Source: Bolinopsis microptera
Lineage: Eukaryota > Ctenophora > Tentaculata > Lobata > Bolinopsidae
DNA: 64,000 nt
NCBI RefSeq assembly: GCF_026151205.1
Contig: NC_087074.1
Coordinates: forward strand, 4,710,001 to 4,774,000
Reading direction: 5' to 3'
Shown here: piece after piece, positions 45,919-58,324 of the stretch
Numbering within the stretch: position 1 is the stretch's first letter
Layout: every line of letters starts with the position of its first letter
Translations under genes and position numbers: made by a program
Notes under the pieces: generated by a model
Databases searched by the model: none
Seen by the model: only the letters and a program-made list of their open reading frames with translations
What the model was told of the DNA's origin: nothing

Positions 45919-48900
45919 AGGAGGAGGAGGAGGAAGGAGAAGGAGGAGGAGGACTTATGAAGAGGAGGAGGAGGAGTGAATAGGAGGAGGATGACTGAGG
46001 AGGAGGACTGATGAGGAGGAGGAGGACTGAGGAGGAGAAGGAGGACACAGGAGGAGGACCCAGGAGGAGGAGTAGGACCCAGGAGGAGGAGGACTGAGAA
46101 GGAGGAGGACTGAGGAGAACTCAATAGGAGGAGGAGGGGGACTAGGGGGACTGGGAGGAGGACTGGGGAGATGAGGAGGACTGAGGAGGAGGACTAAGGA
46201 GAAGGATGAGGAGGAGGACTGAGAAGGAGGATGAGGACTGAGGAGGACTGAGGAGGATGGCTGAGGAGGATGACTGAGAGGGAAGAGAGGAGGACGACGA
46301 GGAGGAGGACTGCGAGGAAGGAGGAGAAAGACTGAGAAGGAGAAGGAGGAGGACCTAGGAGGAGGACCCAAGAGGGGGAGGAGGAGGAGTAGGACTGAGG
46401 AGGAGGACTGACGACTACTTAGAAGGAGGACTGAAGAGAACTGGGGAGGACGAGGACTGAATAGGAGGACGAGGAGGGGGACTGGGGAGGACTGACTACT
46501 GAGGAGGAGGAGGACTGAGGACTACTTAGAAGGAGGAGGACTGAAGAGAACTGGGGAGGAGGAGGACTGAATAGGAGGACGAGGAGTAGGAGTAGGAGGA
46601 GGACTGAGGAGGGGGGAAAAAGAGGACTGAGGAGGATCAGGATGACCCAGGAGGAGGGCCCAGGAGGAGGAGGAGGACCCAGGAGGAGGAGGACTGAAAA
46701 AGAGGAGGACTGAGGAGAACTGAATAGGAGGAGGAGGAGGTAGACTGAGGAGGACTGAGGAGGAGGACTGAGGAGGACTGAGGAGGAGAAAGACTGAGGA
46801 GAACTCAATAGGAAGAGGAGGAGGGGGACTAGGGGAGGACTGGGGAGGAGGACTGAGGAGGAGGACTGAGGAGGACTGAGGAGGAGGAGGACTAAGGAGA
46901 AGGATGAGGAGGAGGACTGAGAAGGAGGATGAGGACTGAGGAGGATGGCTGAGGAGGATGACTGAGAGGGAAGAGGGGAGGACGAGGAGGAGGAGGACTG
47001 CGAGGAAGGAGGAGAAAGACTGAGAAGGAGAAGGAGGAGGACCTAGGAGGAGGACCCAAGAGGGGGAGGAGGAGGAGTAGGACTGAGGAGGAGGACTGAC
47101 GACTACTTAGAAGGAGGACTGAAGAGAACTGGGGAGGACGAGGACTGAATAGGAGGACGAGGAGGGGGACTGGGGAGGACTGACTACTGAGGAGGAGGAG
47201 GACTGAGGACTACTTAGAAGGAGGAGGACTGAAGAGAACTGGGGAGGAGGAGGACTGAATAGGAGGACGAGGAGTAGGAGTAGGAGGAGGACTGAGGAGG
47301 GGGGAAAAAGAGGACTGAGGAGGATCAGGATGACCCAGGAGGAGGGCCCAGGAGGAGGAGGAGGACCCAGGAGGAGAAGGACTGAAAAAGAGGAGGACTG
47401 AGGAGAACTGAATAGGAGGAGGAGGAGGTAGACTGAGGAGGACTGAGGAGGAGGACTGAGGAGGAGAAAGACTGAGGAGAACTCAATAGGAAGAGGAGGA
47501 GGGGGACTAGGGGAGGACTGGGGAGGAGGACTGAGGAGGAGGACTGAGGAGGACTGAGGAGGAGGAGGACTAAGGAGAAGGATGAGGAGGAGGACTGAGA
47601 AGGAGGATGAGGACTGAGGAGGATGGCTGAGGAGGATGACTGAGAGGGAAGAGGGGAGGACGAGGAGGAGGAGGACTGCGAGGAAGGAGGAGAAAGACTG
47701 AGAAGGAGAAGGAGGAGGACCTAGGAGGAGGACCCAAGAGGGGGAGGAGGAGGAGTAGGACTGAGGAGGAGGACTGACGACTACTTAGAAGGAGGACTGA
47801 AGAGAACTGGGGAGGACGAGGACTGAATAGGAGGACGAGGAGGGGGACTGGGGAGGACTGACTACTGAGGAGGAGGAGGACTGAGGACTACTTAGAAGGA
47901 GGAGGACTGAAGAGAACTGGGGAGGAGGAGGACTGAATAGGAGGACGAGGAGTAGGAGTAGGAGGAGGACTGAGGAGGGGGGAAAAAGAGGACTGAGGAG
48001 GATCAGGATGACCCAGGAGGAGGGCCCAGGAGGAGGAGGAGGACCCAGGAGGAGGAGGACTGAAAAAGAGGAGGACTGAGGAGAACTGAATAGGAGGAGG
48101 AGGAGGTAGACTGAGGAGGACTGAGGAGGAGGACTGAGGAGGACTGAGGAGGAGAAAGACTGAGGAGAACTCAATAGGAAGAGGAGGAGGGGGACTAGGG
48201 GAGGACTGGGGAGGAGGACTGAGGAGGAGGACTGAGGAGGACTGAGGAGGACTGAGGAGGAGGAGGACTAAGGAGAAGGATGAGGAGGAGGACTGAGAAG
48301 GAGGATGAGGACTGAGGAGGATGGCTGAGGAGGATGACTGAGAGGGAAGAGGGGAGGACGAGGAGGAGGAGGACTGCGAGGAAGGAGGAGAAAGACTGAG
48401 AAGGAGAAGGAGGAGGACCTAGGAGGAGGACCCAAGAGGGGGAGGAGGAGGAGTAGGACTGAGGAGGAGGACTGACGACTACTTAGAAGGAGGACTGAAG
48501 AGAACTGGGGAGGACGAGGACTGAATAGGAGGACGAGGAGGGGGACTGGGGAGGACTGACTACTGAGGAGGAGGAGGACTGAGGACTACTTAGAAGGAGG
48601 AGGACTGAAGAGAACTGGGGAGGAGGAGGACTGAATAGGAGGACGAGGAGTAGGAGTAGGAGGAGGACTGAGGAGGGGGGAAAAAGAGGACTGAGGAGGA
48701 TCAGGATGACCCAGGAGGAGGGCCCAGGAGGAGGAGGAGGACCCAGGAGGAGGAGGACTGAAAAAGAGGAGGACTGAGGAGAACTGAATAGGAGGAGGAG
48801 GAGGAAGACTGAGGAGGACTGAGGAGGAGGACTGAGGAGGACTGAGGAGGAGAAAGACTGAGGAGAACTCAATAGGAAGAGGAGGAGGGGGACTAGGGGA

Positions 48901-51080
48901 GGACTGGGGAGGAGGACTGAGGAGGAGGACTGAGGAGGACTGAGGAGGAGGAGGACTAAGGAGAAGGATGAGGAGGAGGACTGAGAAGGAGGATGAGGAC
49001 TGAGGAGGATGGCTGAGGAGGATGACTGAGAGGGAAGAGGGGAGGACGAGGAGGAGGAGGACTGCGAGGAAGGAGGAGAAAGACTGAGAAGGAGAAGGAG
49101 GAGGACCTAGGAGGAGGACCCAAGAGGGGGAGGAGGAGGAGTAGGACTGAGGAGGAGGACTGACGACTACTTAGAAGGAGGACTGAAGAGAACTGGGGAG
49201 GACGAGGACTGAATAGGAGGACGAGGAGGGGGACTGGGGAGGACTGACTACTGAGGAGGAGGAGGACTGAGGACTACTTAGAAGGAGGAGGACTGAAGAG
49301 AACTGAGGAGGAGGACTGAGGAGGACTGAGGAGGAGGAGGACTAAGGAGAAGGATGAGGAGGAGGACTGAGAAGGAGGATGAGGACTGAGGAGGATGGCT
49401 GAGGAGGATGACTGAGAGGGAAGAGGGGAGGACGAGGAGGAGGAGGACTGCGAGGAAGGAGGAGAAAGACTGAGAAGGAGAAGGAGGAGGACCTAGGAGG
49501 AGGACCCAAGAGGGGGAGGAGGAGGAGTAGGACTGAGGAGGAGGACTGACGACTACTTAGAAGGAGGACTGAAGAGAACTGGGGAGGACGAGGACTGAAT
49601 AGGAGGACGAGGAGGGGGACTGGGGAGGACTGACTACTGAGGAGGAGGAGGACTGAGGACTACTTAGAAGGAGGAGGACTGAAGAGAACTGGGGAGGAGG
49701 AGGACTGAATAGGAGGACGAGGAGTAGGAGTAGGAGGAGGACTGAGGAGGGGGGAAAAAGAGGACTGAGGAGGATCAGGATGACCCAGGAGGAGGGCCCA
49801 GGAGGAGGAGGAGGACCCAGGAGGAGGAGGACTGAAAAAGAGGAGGACTGAGGAGAACTGAATAGGAGGAGGAGGAGGTAGACTGAGGAGGACTGAGGAG
49901 GAGGACTGAGGAGGACTGAGGAGGAGAAAGACTGAGGAGAACTCAATAGGAAGAGGAGGAGGGGGACTAGGGGAGGACTGGGGAGGAGGACTGAGGAGGA
50001 GGACTGAGGAGGACTGAGGAGGAGGAGGACTAAGGAGAAGGATGAGGAGGAGGACTGAGAAGGAGGATGAGGACTGAGGAGGATGGCTGAGGAGGATGAC
50101 TGAGAGGGAAGAGGGGAGGACGAGGAGGAGGAGGACTGCGAGGAAGGAGGAGAAAGACTGAGAAGGAGAAGGAGGAGGACCTAGGAGGAGGACCCAAGCT
50201 CAAGAGGGGGAGGAGGAGGAGTAGGACTGAGGAGGAGGACTGACGACTACTTAGAAGGAGGACTGAAGAGAACTGGGGAGGACGAGGACTGAATAGGAGG
50301 ACGAGGAGGGGGACTGGGGAGGACTGACTACTGAAGTACTGAGGAGGAGGAGGACTGAGGACTACTTAGAAGGAGGAGGACTGAAGAGAACTGGGGAGGA
50401 GGAGGACTGAATAGGAGGACGAGGAGTAGGAGTAGGAGGACTGAGGAGGGGGGAAAAAGAGGACTGAGGAGGATCAGGATGACCCAGGAGGAGGGCCCAG
50501 GAGGAGGAGGAGGACCCAGGAGGAGGAGGACTGAAAAAGAGGAGGACTGAGGAGAACTGAATATGAGGAGGAGGAGGTGGACTGAGGAGGACTGAGGAGG
50601 AGGACTGAGGAGGACTGAGGAGGAGAAAGACTGAGGAGAAGGAGGAGGACCTAGGAGGAGGACACAAGAGGGGGAGGAGGAGGAGTAGGACTGAGGAGGA
50701 GGACTGAGGACTACTTAGAAGGAGGAGGACTGAAGAGAACTGGGGAGGAGGAGGACTGAATAGGAGGACGAGGAGGGGGACTGGGGGAGGACTGACTACT
50801 GAGGAGGAGGACTGAGGAGGACTGGGGAGGAGGAGAACTAAGGAGAAGGATGAGGAAGAGGACTGAGGAGGAGGACTGAGGACTGAGGAGGAAGAGGAGG
50901 AGGAGGGAGAGGAGGAGGACTGAGGAGGAGGACTGAGGAGGACTGAGGAGGAGTAGGAGGACTTAGGAGGACTGAGGAAGAGGAGGACTGAGGAGGACTG
51001 CACTGAGGAAGATGCCTGAAGAGGATGACTGAGGAGGAGGACTGAGAGGGAGGACGAGGACGACTGAGGAGAAGGAACAT
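45919..51080. repeat. 5.2-kb polypurine higher-order satellite (AGG-rich)
   Basis: Built from AGG and GGACTGA short units arranged in a higher-order repeat. The marker CGACTACTTAGAAGGAGG recurs at about 46412, 47100, 47778, 48477, 49164, 49550 and 50244, giving spacings of about 690 bp with one shortened unit of about 386 bp. The plus strand is almost free of T and low in C. The Ser/Pro-rich translations of the minus strand, including four nearly identical 129-codon frames, are by-products of the repeat. Confidence 0.95.
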
Positions 51081-51099
51081 ATGATGAGAGCAATTGTTG

Positions 51100-51770
51100 A
51101 TGTAAATGCAATGGTGATCACAACCAAGTTCTGAAATCACGCTTCTATAGGAGCCTATATAGGAACGGTAATTATTAGAACTGTCAATTGTCAATGTTGT
51201 TGTTTTAAATTGTGTTGAGTACGGAGTACTAAACCTGAGCACCGACTACTAGTACTAAACACTAAAACCAGAAATAGATTCGAAAAATATGTTAAATGTT
51301 GGCCATTTTACCCTAATAAAAATTTGTTGATTATCGCGATAATTCTCGAAAATTATTGCGATAATCGATAACGATTTTTGGGAAATTATCGCCGATAATT
51401 ATCGGCCGATAATATCGGTTGGCAACCCTATCTGGAACTAACTGCTGATGGAATTTGATACGATTCGTTCATTTTTTGTAAAAATTGTTAAATTTTATAA
51501 AATTCCGATATTCTTCAGCGTTTAAAAAAATTCCGAATCTTATGGAAGTAAGAATTTCCATTGTGTCTTATCGAAAGTGAGTGAGAGAAACACTTGTGGC
51601 AATTTTATTTACTGGTCCTCTTATTTGTAAAGCTATCCTCAATAAATTCAATTACAAAGTGTGATAACTGTTAAAACAGGGGTCGAATTCACAAAAATAA
51701 CGTAAACCGTTGATTTGAAGCAACCGCCGCTCCTGTCTTTTGATTGCTGATGATGATCAGGAACGCATGA
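51100..51770. other. spacer between satellite and right arm, with possible transposon end
   Basis: At 51340-51432 a cluster of TTATCG/CGATAA words ends in GGTTGGCAACCCTA, a form seen at ends of hAT-like elements. No second end was located. No gene seen. Confidence 0.4.
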
Positions 51771-51772
51771 CG

Positions 51773-52442
51773 TATAAATATCATCACGACGATTATTGGT
51801 CACTCGAAATCGACCCGTTAAGAATGCAATGTAAGTGCGATGGTTTTTTCTGTGCATTTGTTACCTGTTACTAATTAATCCGCAGGATCAAAATGTTTAT
51901 TGTATCGATAAAACATGGATTTTAAGGCATAAGGAAGCATTGTTGAGTTCTGAAACCAAGTTTAATCGATTTCTCGTGCAATTTTAGGTCAGGAGTGGTC
52001 ATCAAAATAAATTTTGAACAAATTCGATATTTTGGTAAATTTCTAGCTTTCTGTCAGAAAATAAATCTTCGTTCTATTAGGGGTTAGTAATTGGATGTAA
52101 CTACAGTACAGCTGTACTTACACCCACTTTCACAAGCATGCAAGCTCACCTGGTCCAAAGAGCAGGAAACGGAGAACGATCTCTGGTGACGTCATAGTCA
52201 CGTGACCTCAGGCTCATAATCACGTGACCTCAGACCCAATCAATTGGGTTCTGGCCTGTTCAGCCCCCTGTCACCCGATCTTGAGGTGCTGACGACAACT
52301 CGTTAACCCAATCAATGTCTGGAAGGCTGCAAATTTTCACATGCCAAACTCACAACGGTTTTTCGGAGTTGTGCGAGATGATGATACATAGAGGCTGCAG
52401 AATTATGAGGACTACCAGATCCTGGTGGAACCTAAGCGATCC
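51773..52442 (+). repeat. right arm of the large inverted repeat
   Basis: It is the inverse of 45690-45268 with an extra block of about 230 bp (51840-52070). 52150-52420 is also close to the solo copy at 14105-14385. Confidence 0.85.
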
Positions 52443-52622
52443 ATGATATCACGACAGGCCCTAGCAGTACCGTGAAGAAGAATACCATGATCAACAGTGT
52501 CGAAGGCTGCTGACAGGTCCAGTAGCATTACAACAGATGCAGATTTTTCATCGGAGGCAATCAAAAGATAGTTAACTATCTTTATGAGAAGCGTCTCAGT
52601 GCTATGATTTTTCTTAATATCT
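52441..52622 (-). pseudogene. LINE reverse-transcriptase fragment
   Basis: A 60-codon open frame on the minus strand reads [20 protein letters not shown] and [20 protein letters not shown]. This is the motif A region of non-LTR reverse transcriptase ([11 protein letters not shown]) with the catalytic aspartate kept. No other part of the polymerase is adjacent, so it is a truncated relic next to the inverted-repeat arm. Confidence 0.85.
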
Positions 52623-54216
52623 ACCTAAGAGAAAAATACCTACCTAAATTAAATTCTACCTGTAATACACTAAATATTAGGTTAAATACATAGGTGGTGG
52701 AGTCAGCACACATTTACTAAAATCAAATTGTTTAATAGCTGCAGGTATGATCTTCACTTTATGGTGAAGGAAGTACAAGTATTCATGTCAATTCAAGAGA
52801 AACCCTTTTTCAAGGCAGAAAGGGTTAATGGTATGGTACTGAAATTTCCAGGCCTGTCAAGGTTATATTGGACAGTTCGACCACATTAAGTAAAATACAA
52901 TTTTTAAGTAAAATACAATTAGCAATTCTTCTGAGAAAGTCGAAGGAGCTCAAAAACACGGTTTAGTTGTAATAGAAGAAGTAATAATTCACTAATGATC
53001 GTACATCGGTGCAGAGAGAAAGCTCCAGAAAAGCGAATTGAGAATTATTTCATGAAGAATGGCGAAGTTTGAAATCAAGCAAAATCAGTAGAAGATACGG
53101 ACACTGTCTCTACAAGTTCAGCAATCAAAGGTAACGGTGTAGGAGTAACTAAGAAAAAGGAAACGAAATCCATACCGCGGCAAATAGTCATAGAAACTAG
53201 GTAGATTGTTTATGTTCATTTGACCAAGTTCATTGTAAGCATGATTGTTCCCGGCCAGGATAAAATATAGTAATAACAATGAGAATTAGTATGGATAAGT
53301 TAATATAATAATAACAAGAATTGCGCCGGTTAGCGGACACTAGATTTCCATCGCCCGTAATTAATTACAATTAACAATCGTTTCATATTGGTTAAATTAC
53401 CAAATTTCTTTGGGGCGTTACAGAGAACAAAATGGAGGGGTTGCCGTTGTCAATTATTTGAATCGAAAGTTAAACGACCGGACAACCGTAGCGCAGCCTG
53501 TGCGGTGATATGCATGATGCAGTTAAAAGGACATCTGTCCGACAGCGACTCTTGTCCGACTCAATATGTTACCAGAAAAAAAAGACATCTGTCCGAAATT
53601 GTGATCTAATTGCAATACGACACATTTCCATTTTCCAATTAGAGACATGATCTGAACTGAGATATGACCTGAGCTGAACTCTACCATAGTTTATTTTCAT
53701 TTGATGTCAAAAATTGGACAATAGTTTAAATGTTATATAAATAACTGATCTCCATACCGCTCTCCTGTGTGTAATGTAGGCTGTGATGTGATTGGCAGCT
53801 TGTTACAGCTTGTTAGTGTACGGCTAGCATGATCCTGTCCTCAAATAGTCAATCACGTATCGATGGATCAGATCTCAATGGATCAAATCAGCATTATATT
53901 AGGACTGTAGGAGCAACGTCACAAGATTACACGTGAGCTTGTGAAATACGAACGTGATCCGAAATTGCAAATGTGATCCGAAAGTTGGACAGATGTCGCC
54001 AAAAACGACTCCTATCTGACAGCGACTCTTGTCCGAAACCGGTAATTCGACTGTCGGACAGATGTCACCCAATCAAATCTGTGGTAGTTAATACAATGTG
54101 AATCATAATAAAATGTATCGTTCATATCGTCTAAATATAATGAATCAATCTATTGGCAATCATGTTCAACATGATAGTCATAACATCATAATTTATACAA
54201 CAACATAACGGATTTT
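52623..54216. other. repeat-bearing intergenic stretch without genes
   Basis: Blocks GACATCTGTCCGACAG or their inverses recur at about 53529-53600 and 53985-54065, together with GACAGCGACTCTTGTCCGA at both sites. They may be ends of one degenerate element. No coding exon supported. Confidence 0.45.
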
Positions 54217-54400
54217 GTCGGCCGGGTGGTGTAGTGGTAACACGATCGCCTCCCAAGCAGAAGACCCGGGTTCAAATCCGGTCGGATGCATGTCGGCCAG
54301 TTACCAAGCTGTGATTTGGTACAGCTTCGGCCCCAGCTCAAGATTTATGCGAGATTGCGAGCCGGACTCATCGCACAAAATTTGTAAATAAATGAGGAAA
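54217..54400 (+). mobile_element. tRNA(Gly)-derived SINE
   Basis: The head 54217-54289 starts GTCGGCCGGGTGG. It has a perfect A box (TGGTGTAGTGG), a Gly-like CCC anticodon loop in GCCTCCCAAGC and a B box (GGTTCAAATCC). The 5' stem does not pair with the 3' CGGATGC, so it is not a working tRNA. An unrelated body follows to about 54400 and ends in an AT-rich tail. It shares its first 20 bases with the copy at 15279 apart from small changes. Confidence 0.75.
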
Positions 54401-55140
54401 CAGAAAAAGTTTAACTTAAAAGTTGAGGGAATTAGGAACTTAACATGTATTTTATACTCTTAACGTGTATTTTATCACTTGTTTATAGCGTGAAAACTTC
54501 GACGTAACGCGCGCGAGATTTTTGCCAGATTTTTGCGAGTTTCGTTTAAATCTCATAGCTAGGCTCACAATATCGTGAGATTCTCCGCGAGATTTCGGCA
54601 CCCTCTTTCAGCACTACATATTCGGTCGCGCGCTTGCATTTTCATCGCTTTTCAGCGTGTTTATTCACTGTACTGTCTAAGTCTTAAAGGATACTAGTTG
54701 TTATAAGATCAAGATTCACAGTGGTTACTATAGTTACCATGGTTACCATTAAAGGAGGTACTATTCCTGGCTATATTCTTTCTCAGAATATACTTGATAC
54801 TGCCATAGGCATAGTGAATATTTCTTCATTAAAAGTTTGAGAAAGGGTCTCTTCAACTGGAGAACTGACTTATTAATCCTAGCAGGTAATTAACTCTGGA
54901 TCCTCATCACATTGATTCCATTCTAAATTCTAGCCATAAACAAAACAAACATTACCAGATAACTCCGTTTACAATAATTTGACATGTTCCAGTGTGAACG
55001 AGGCCTTCCCCGGACAAATCCTTAAATGCCGGTCTTCTCAGTCTCTTAGTTCTCTAGATGAAGTACGAACAGTATAATCTATCGGATAACGTATATTACA
55101 AGGTGCTCTGATGATAATTTTAGTAAAATAATTAATAATT
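54400..55140. other. intergenic stretch, nothing recognised
   Basis: Short GGTTACTATAGTTACCATGG duplication near 54722. No supported gene. Confidence 0.4.
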
Positions 55141-55149
55141 GCCAAAAGA

Positions 55150-55225
55150 ATGACTGCTGACGAGACTCGAACCCGAGTCAACTGCTTGACGAGCGCGCCC
55201 TCAACCATCGTGCTACGTGAGGCTT
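55150..55225 (-). mobile_element. tRNA-like sequence, probable SINE head or pseudo-tRNA
   Basis: Minus strand: GCCTCACGTAGCACGATGG, an anticodon-arm-like GCTCGTCAAGC and a B box GGTTCGAGTC. The ends do not pair as an acceptor stem. Confidence 0.45.
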
Positions 55226-55459
55226 ACCATAATTACAATATGTAACATAATATAATTCATGAAAATACGCACGTAAATTTTTCGTTATTTATGGATCCAA
55301 TAACAGTGACATACTTTTCGCTTACAAAGGGACTCGCGAAATCTTTTTAAATAGAAAATAATTTGTGGGGCAAGAAATCTTGCAGGCTGGAGGGGAAGGG
55401 GGGGGAGTACATTTCGTGAAAATCGCACTTCTAGTGTCAAAATCCAATCTCATCGCACT

Positions 55460-56340
55460 TTTTTTACAATCTTGATAGGGGGCTTCGGCTGGTGATACAC
55501 ACTCTCTGGCTCGTAGGACTAACCCCCCTACAGCTAGTATAGTGCCTCGGCACAGAGTGGCTTAGGGTTACTGAAAAGGAGATAAGCACCTCAAGCCATC
55601 CCAACGTTCGGGAGAGACCTGCCCTTGTATAACGGATTACTAATATCGGGTTGCACCAAGCACCCACAACAAAATGAGAAGTTTGTATCGCATGAAGTTA
55701 ACGAAAGCTTAAACGACAAATATCAATGCGAATCAAAATGTATAATAGCGAAAAGAGATATACATGCGCGACGTACACGATTTATTAGCTCGATTCTTGG
55801 TATAGAGTACACCTTGACATAAAAGCATTGTAAAATGCGCGCGCGACCATCAAGTGATAATTTGTAAAGGAGCACGTGTTTGCGGAGGTTAATGCATGTT
55901 TTGCTTTGTGACACGACGAAAAACCTATGCCCACTATACCCATTCTCAAATCCTACCACTTCTAACCATCTATTGCCTTTTTAGGCGATGGAAAAAATAT
56001 ATCGAAAAAATCACATTATGCAACAACAACCAACCACCACATTTCTAACAAGTGTTCCGACAAAAAACAATAACAATTATACGGCGCGCTTAAATTTTAA
56101 TTATACTTTCAAATAATTTTGTTGCCATACATACATATTTATAATCAATAAATTTGAATTAATTTTTTCCATAATTGGGGGCTGTTCACATATTACGTAT
56201 ATGTATAAAACTCCTTAGCTCCAAATATCAAGAACTGCTCGACAGTTTTAAGTTTTAAGGTAAGATTGGAAGGATTTAAGAAAAAATGATTTAATCAAAA
56301 ACAGTGTAAATGATTTTTATTTTTGTAATGTTTCAAATTA
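55460..56340. other. non-coding stretch, no gene recognised
   Basis: A GC-richer block at 55470-55640 (TTCGGGAGAGACCTGCCC) looks like part of a repeat but I cannot name it. The rest is AT-rich. Confidence 0.4.
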
Positions 56341-56369
56341 AGTTTTGGGTAAAAGTTTACTGCGCAATG

Positions 56370-56545
56370 CATGCCGCGCGCACCTGCTACAAACTGCTAT
56401 ACAAACTGCTACAAACTGTTACTCGCTGCTACAAACTGCCAGCCAGTAACTGCCACAAACTGCTACTTAGCTACTAACTGCTGTAAACGGCACGCGAATG
56501 CGTGGGCGCGATTACAGCAGTTAGAAGCAGTTTGTGGCAGGATAC
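56370..56545. repeat. CAAACTGCTA-type short tandem repeat
   Basis: Degenerate units CTGCTACAAACTGCTA from about 56388, with the inverse form AGCAGTTTGTGGCAG at 56526-56540. Related units occur at 62795-62830 in the opposite orientation. Both are next to GCGCGC-rich text. Confidence 0.75.
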
Positions 56546-57525
56546 AAGGATACAAAAGTGATAATTACTTTATTGAGTACACAATAGTTGTAATTCTGAA
56601 ATAATTTAAGTTACACAATTCTAATTATTTACAAGTGTGTAGGGATAATTTAGAAATGTTATATAATAAATAAAATAAATAAATAAATAAAGTCAATTTT
56701 TACAGCACAGCAATATATATCTAAATATCAGATCCTCTGTAATCATAATGTATAAAAAAAGGAGCTTTTCTCTGTGCTGAAGGATGAATCAAGGCAGATC
56801 ATGGTTCTGTTAGCAGGCCACCCTAGTTATGGACAATACATATATATAAAATAATTAAATTATAATTTTAAAATTGTGTCAAGATTGAACTAAAACATAA
56901 TTCAGGGTAAAATAGACGTATTCCCTTCGTCAAATTAACTATTTACAATACTAAACTTAAACGAACTCCGGGTAAAATAAACGTAATCCCTTTGTCAAAC
57001 TTGCTATTTACAATAAGTTAATAAATTAATACGGTTGAAAATTATTTCATATTCAATAACAATAATAATAATAATAATAATTACAACTTTTATAAACCGC
57101 CTTATAGCTAAATCATATAACTCGATATAATTTAATCCTGGAGATAAACTCCAGTGCTTTCTAAAGCGGCTCTTACATTAACTGAGCTTAGTTTAATTGA
57201 AAATTAGACATGACAATGTAGCATCAATATAATTGATACAAATGAGGAGCATACAGTGAGAATTGCACATAACAGGAGGACTGGAGGTATGGAGCAATAA
57301 TGATTGACAGTGCACCTTTCCACTGATGTTCCTAATTTCCTGTAATAGCTTAATAGGCATGGAAATACTTTGATTGCAGGGGATAGATTGGATTCACTTA
57401 TGTACTGAGATAACTTAACCGAAATAACATAACTGCCTAGATACATTGGCTAGTGTTGGGTGCTAATGCTAGTTTTAGAAAAATAGATAAATCGAGTTTG
57501 TATGGTTCAATCTTGTTTTAAGGTC
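56545..57525. other. AT-rich stretch with microsatellites
   Basis: (AATA)n at about 56666-56692 and (AAT)n at about 57058-57082. An imperfect duplication around 56930 and 56990 shares TTTACAATA and CCCTT-GTCAAA. No gene seen. Confidence 0.5.
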
Positions 57526-58015
57526 CTATAGTATTATGCACTTGCCAGTATTTGAGTGGAAATCTGGGCTCTTATAATAGGCTGTATAATTTTCGTTCAC
57601 AGAGAGAATTGAATGGATTGCTCTTGCTGTGGCAGTGAGTGTGGTAGGATCTAGAGTTTTGTTGGAGAGCAAACCGACTAGGTCAGTAATGTTTAGGGGA
57701 TGGAAATTGAATTTTTCCCTAACTGAGGAGTAGAGCAAACAGTCAATCAATACGTGACTTTCGTCCTCAATAGGCTTGAGCCCTTTGCTGAAAAAGCAGT
57801 AGGTGCACCAACGTTCTCCTCTTGGTACAAGGGGGGGTTTCGTATCTGCCCCTTTCGATGTAGAGGTTGTGGCAGCTGATACGACCTTGTCAGACTTTTT
57901 CGAACATCAGGTATTTTGATAATTCGTAGATATGCCTCTGGTTCAAAATCATGTTTAATTAAGTTATAGAATTCTAGTTTTGGCGAGGAGGCCTTGGCAG
58001 CTTTGGGCAGCAGTG
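57526..58015 (-). pseudogene. C-terminal end of an older LINE (minus strand)
   Basis: Translation shows SPKLEFYNLIKHDFEPEAYL, then after one frame break PPLVPRGERWC and IEDESHVLIDCLLYSSVREK. The C-x-x-C ... H ... C pattern with E-D-E-x-H is typical of the C-terminus of CR1/L2-type LINE ORF2. It pairs with the fragment 62234-62719, which encodes the part just before it. The plus-strand LINE lies between them. Confidence 0.8.
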
Positions 58016-58242
58016 GGCATCTATGTAATCTTAATTGTTACCTTCATGCCCACAGTTCACTGTTAAATCATATCTTATTTTATCACTCATTAAGTTATTA
58101 CTCATTATGTTTTACATACTATATCCTTATGTCCCTAGAAGGGTGTTCTGCTAACAGTTTTCGACTGACTTGAATGTCCTGCACAGCAGATTGAAGCTTC
58201 TTAAATTATTTTTTATTCTTATTGTATTGCTGTGTAAATTTG

Positions 58243-58266
58243 ATTCTAATTCTAATTCTAATTCTA
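58243..58266. repeat. (TTCTAA)n microsatellite upstream of the LINE ORF
   Basis: About four hexamer units in the leader of the plus-strand LINE. Confidence 0.7.
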
Positions 58267-58324
58267 GCTTTCCAGGTATTCACGAATTCTTCCCTCATGT
58301 TATGACACAACCCAACAGTAGATT

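Noticed and set aside
45906-51242. Ser/Pro/Leu-rich minus-strand frames, four of them nearly identical at 129 codons
   Set aside because: They follow the 690-bp polypurine unit exactly; the identity comes from the satellite, not from selection on a protein.
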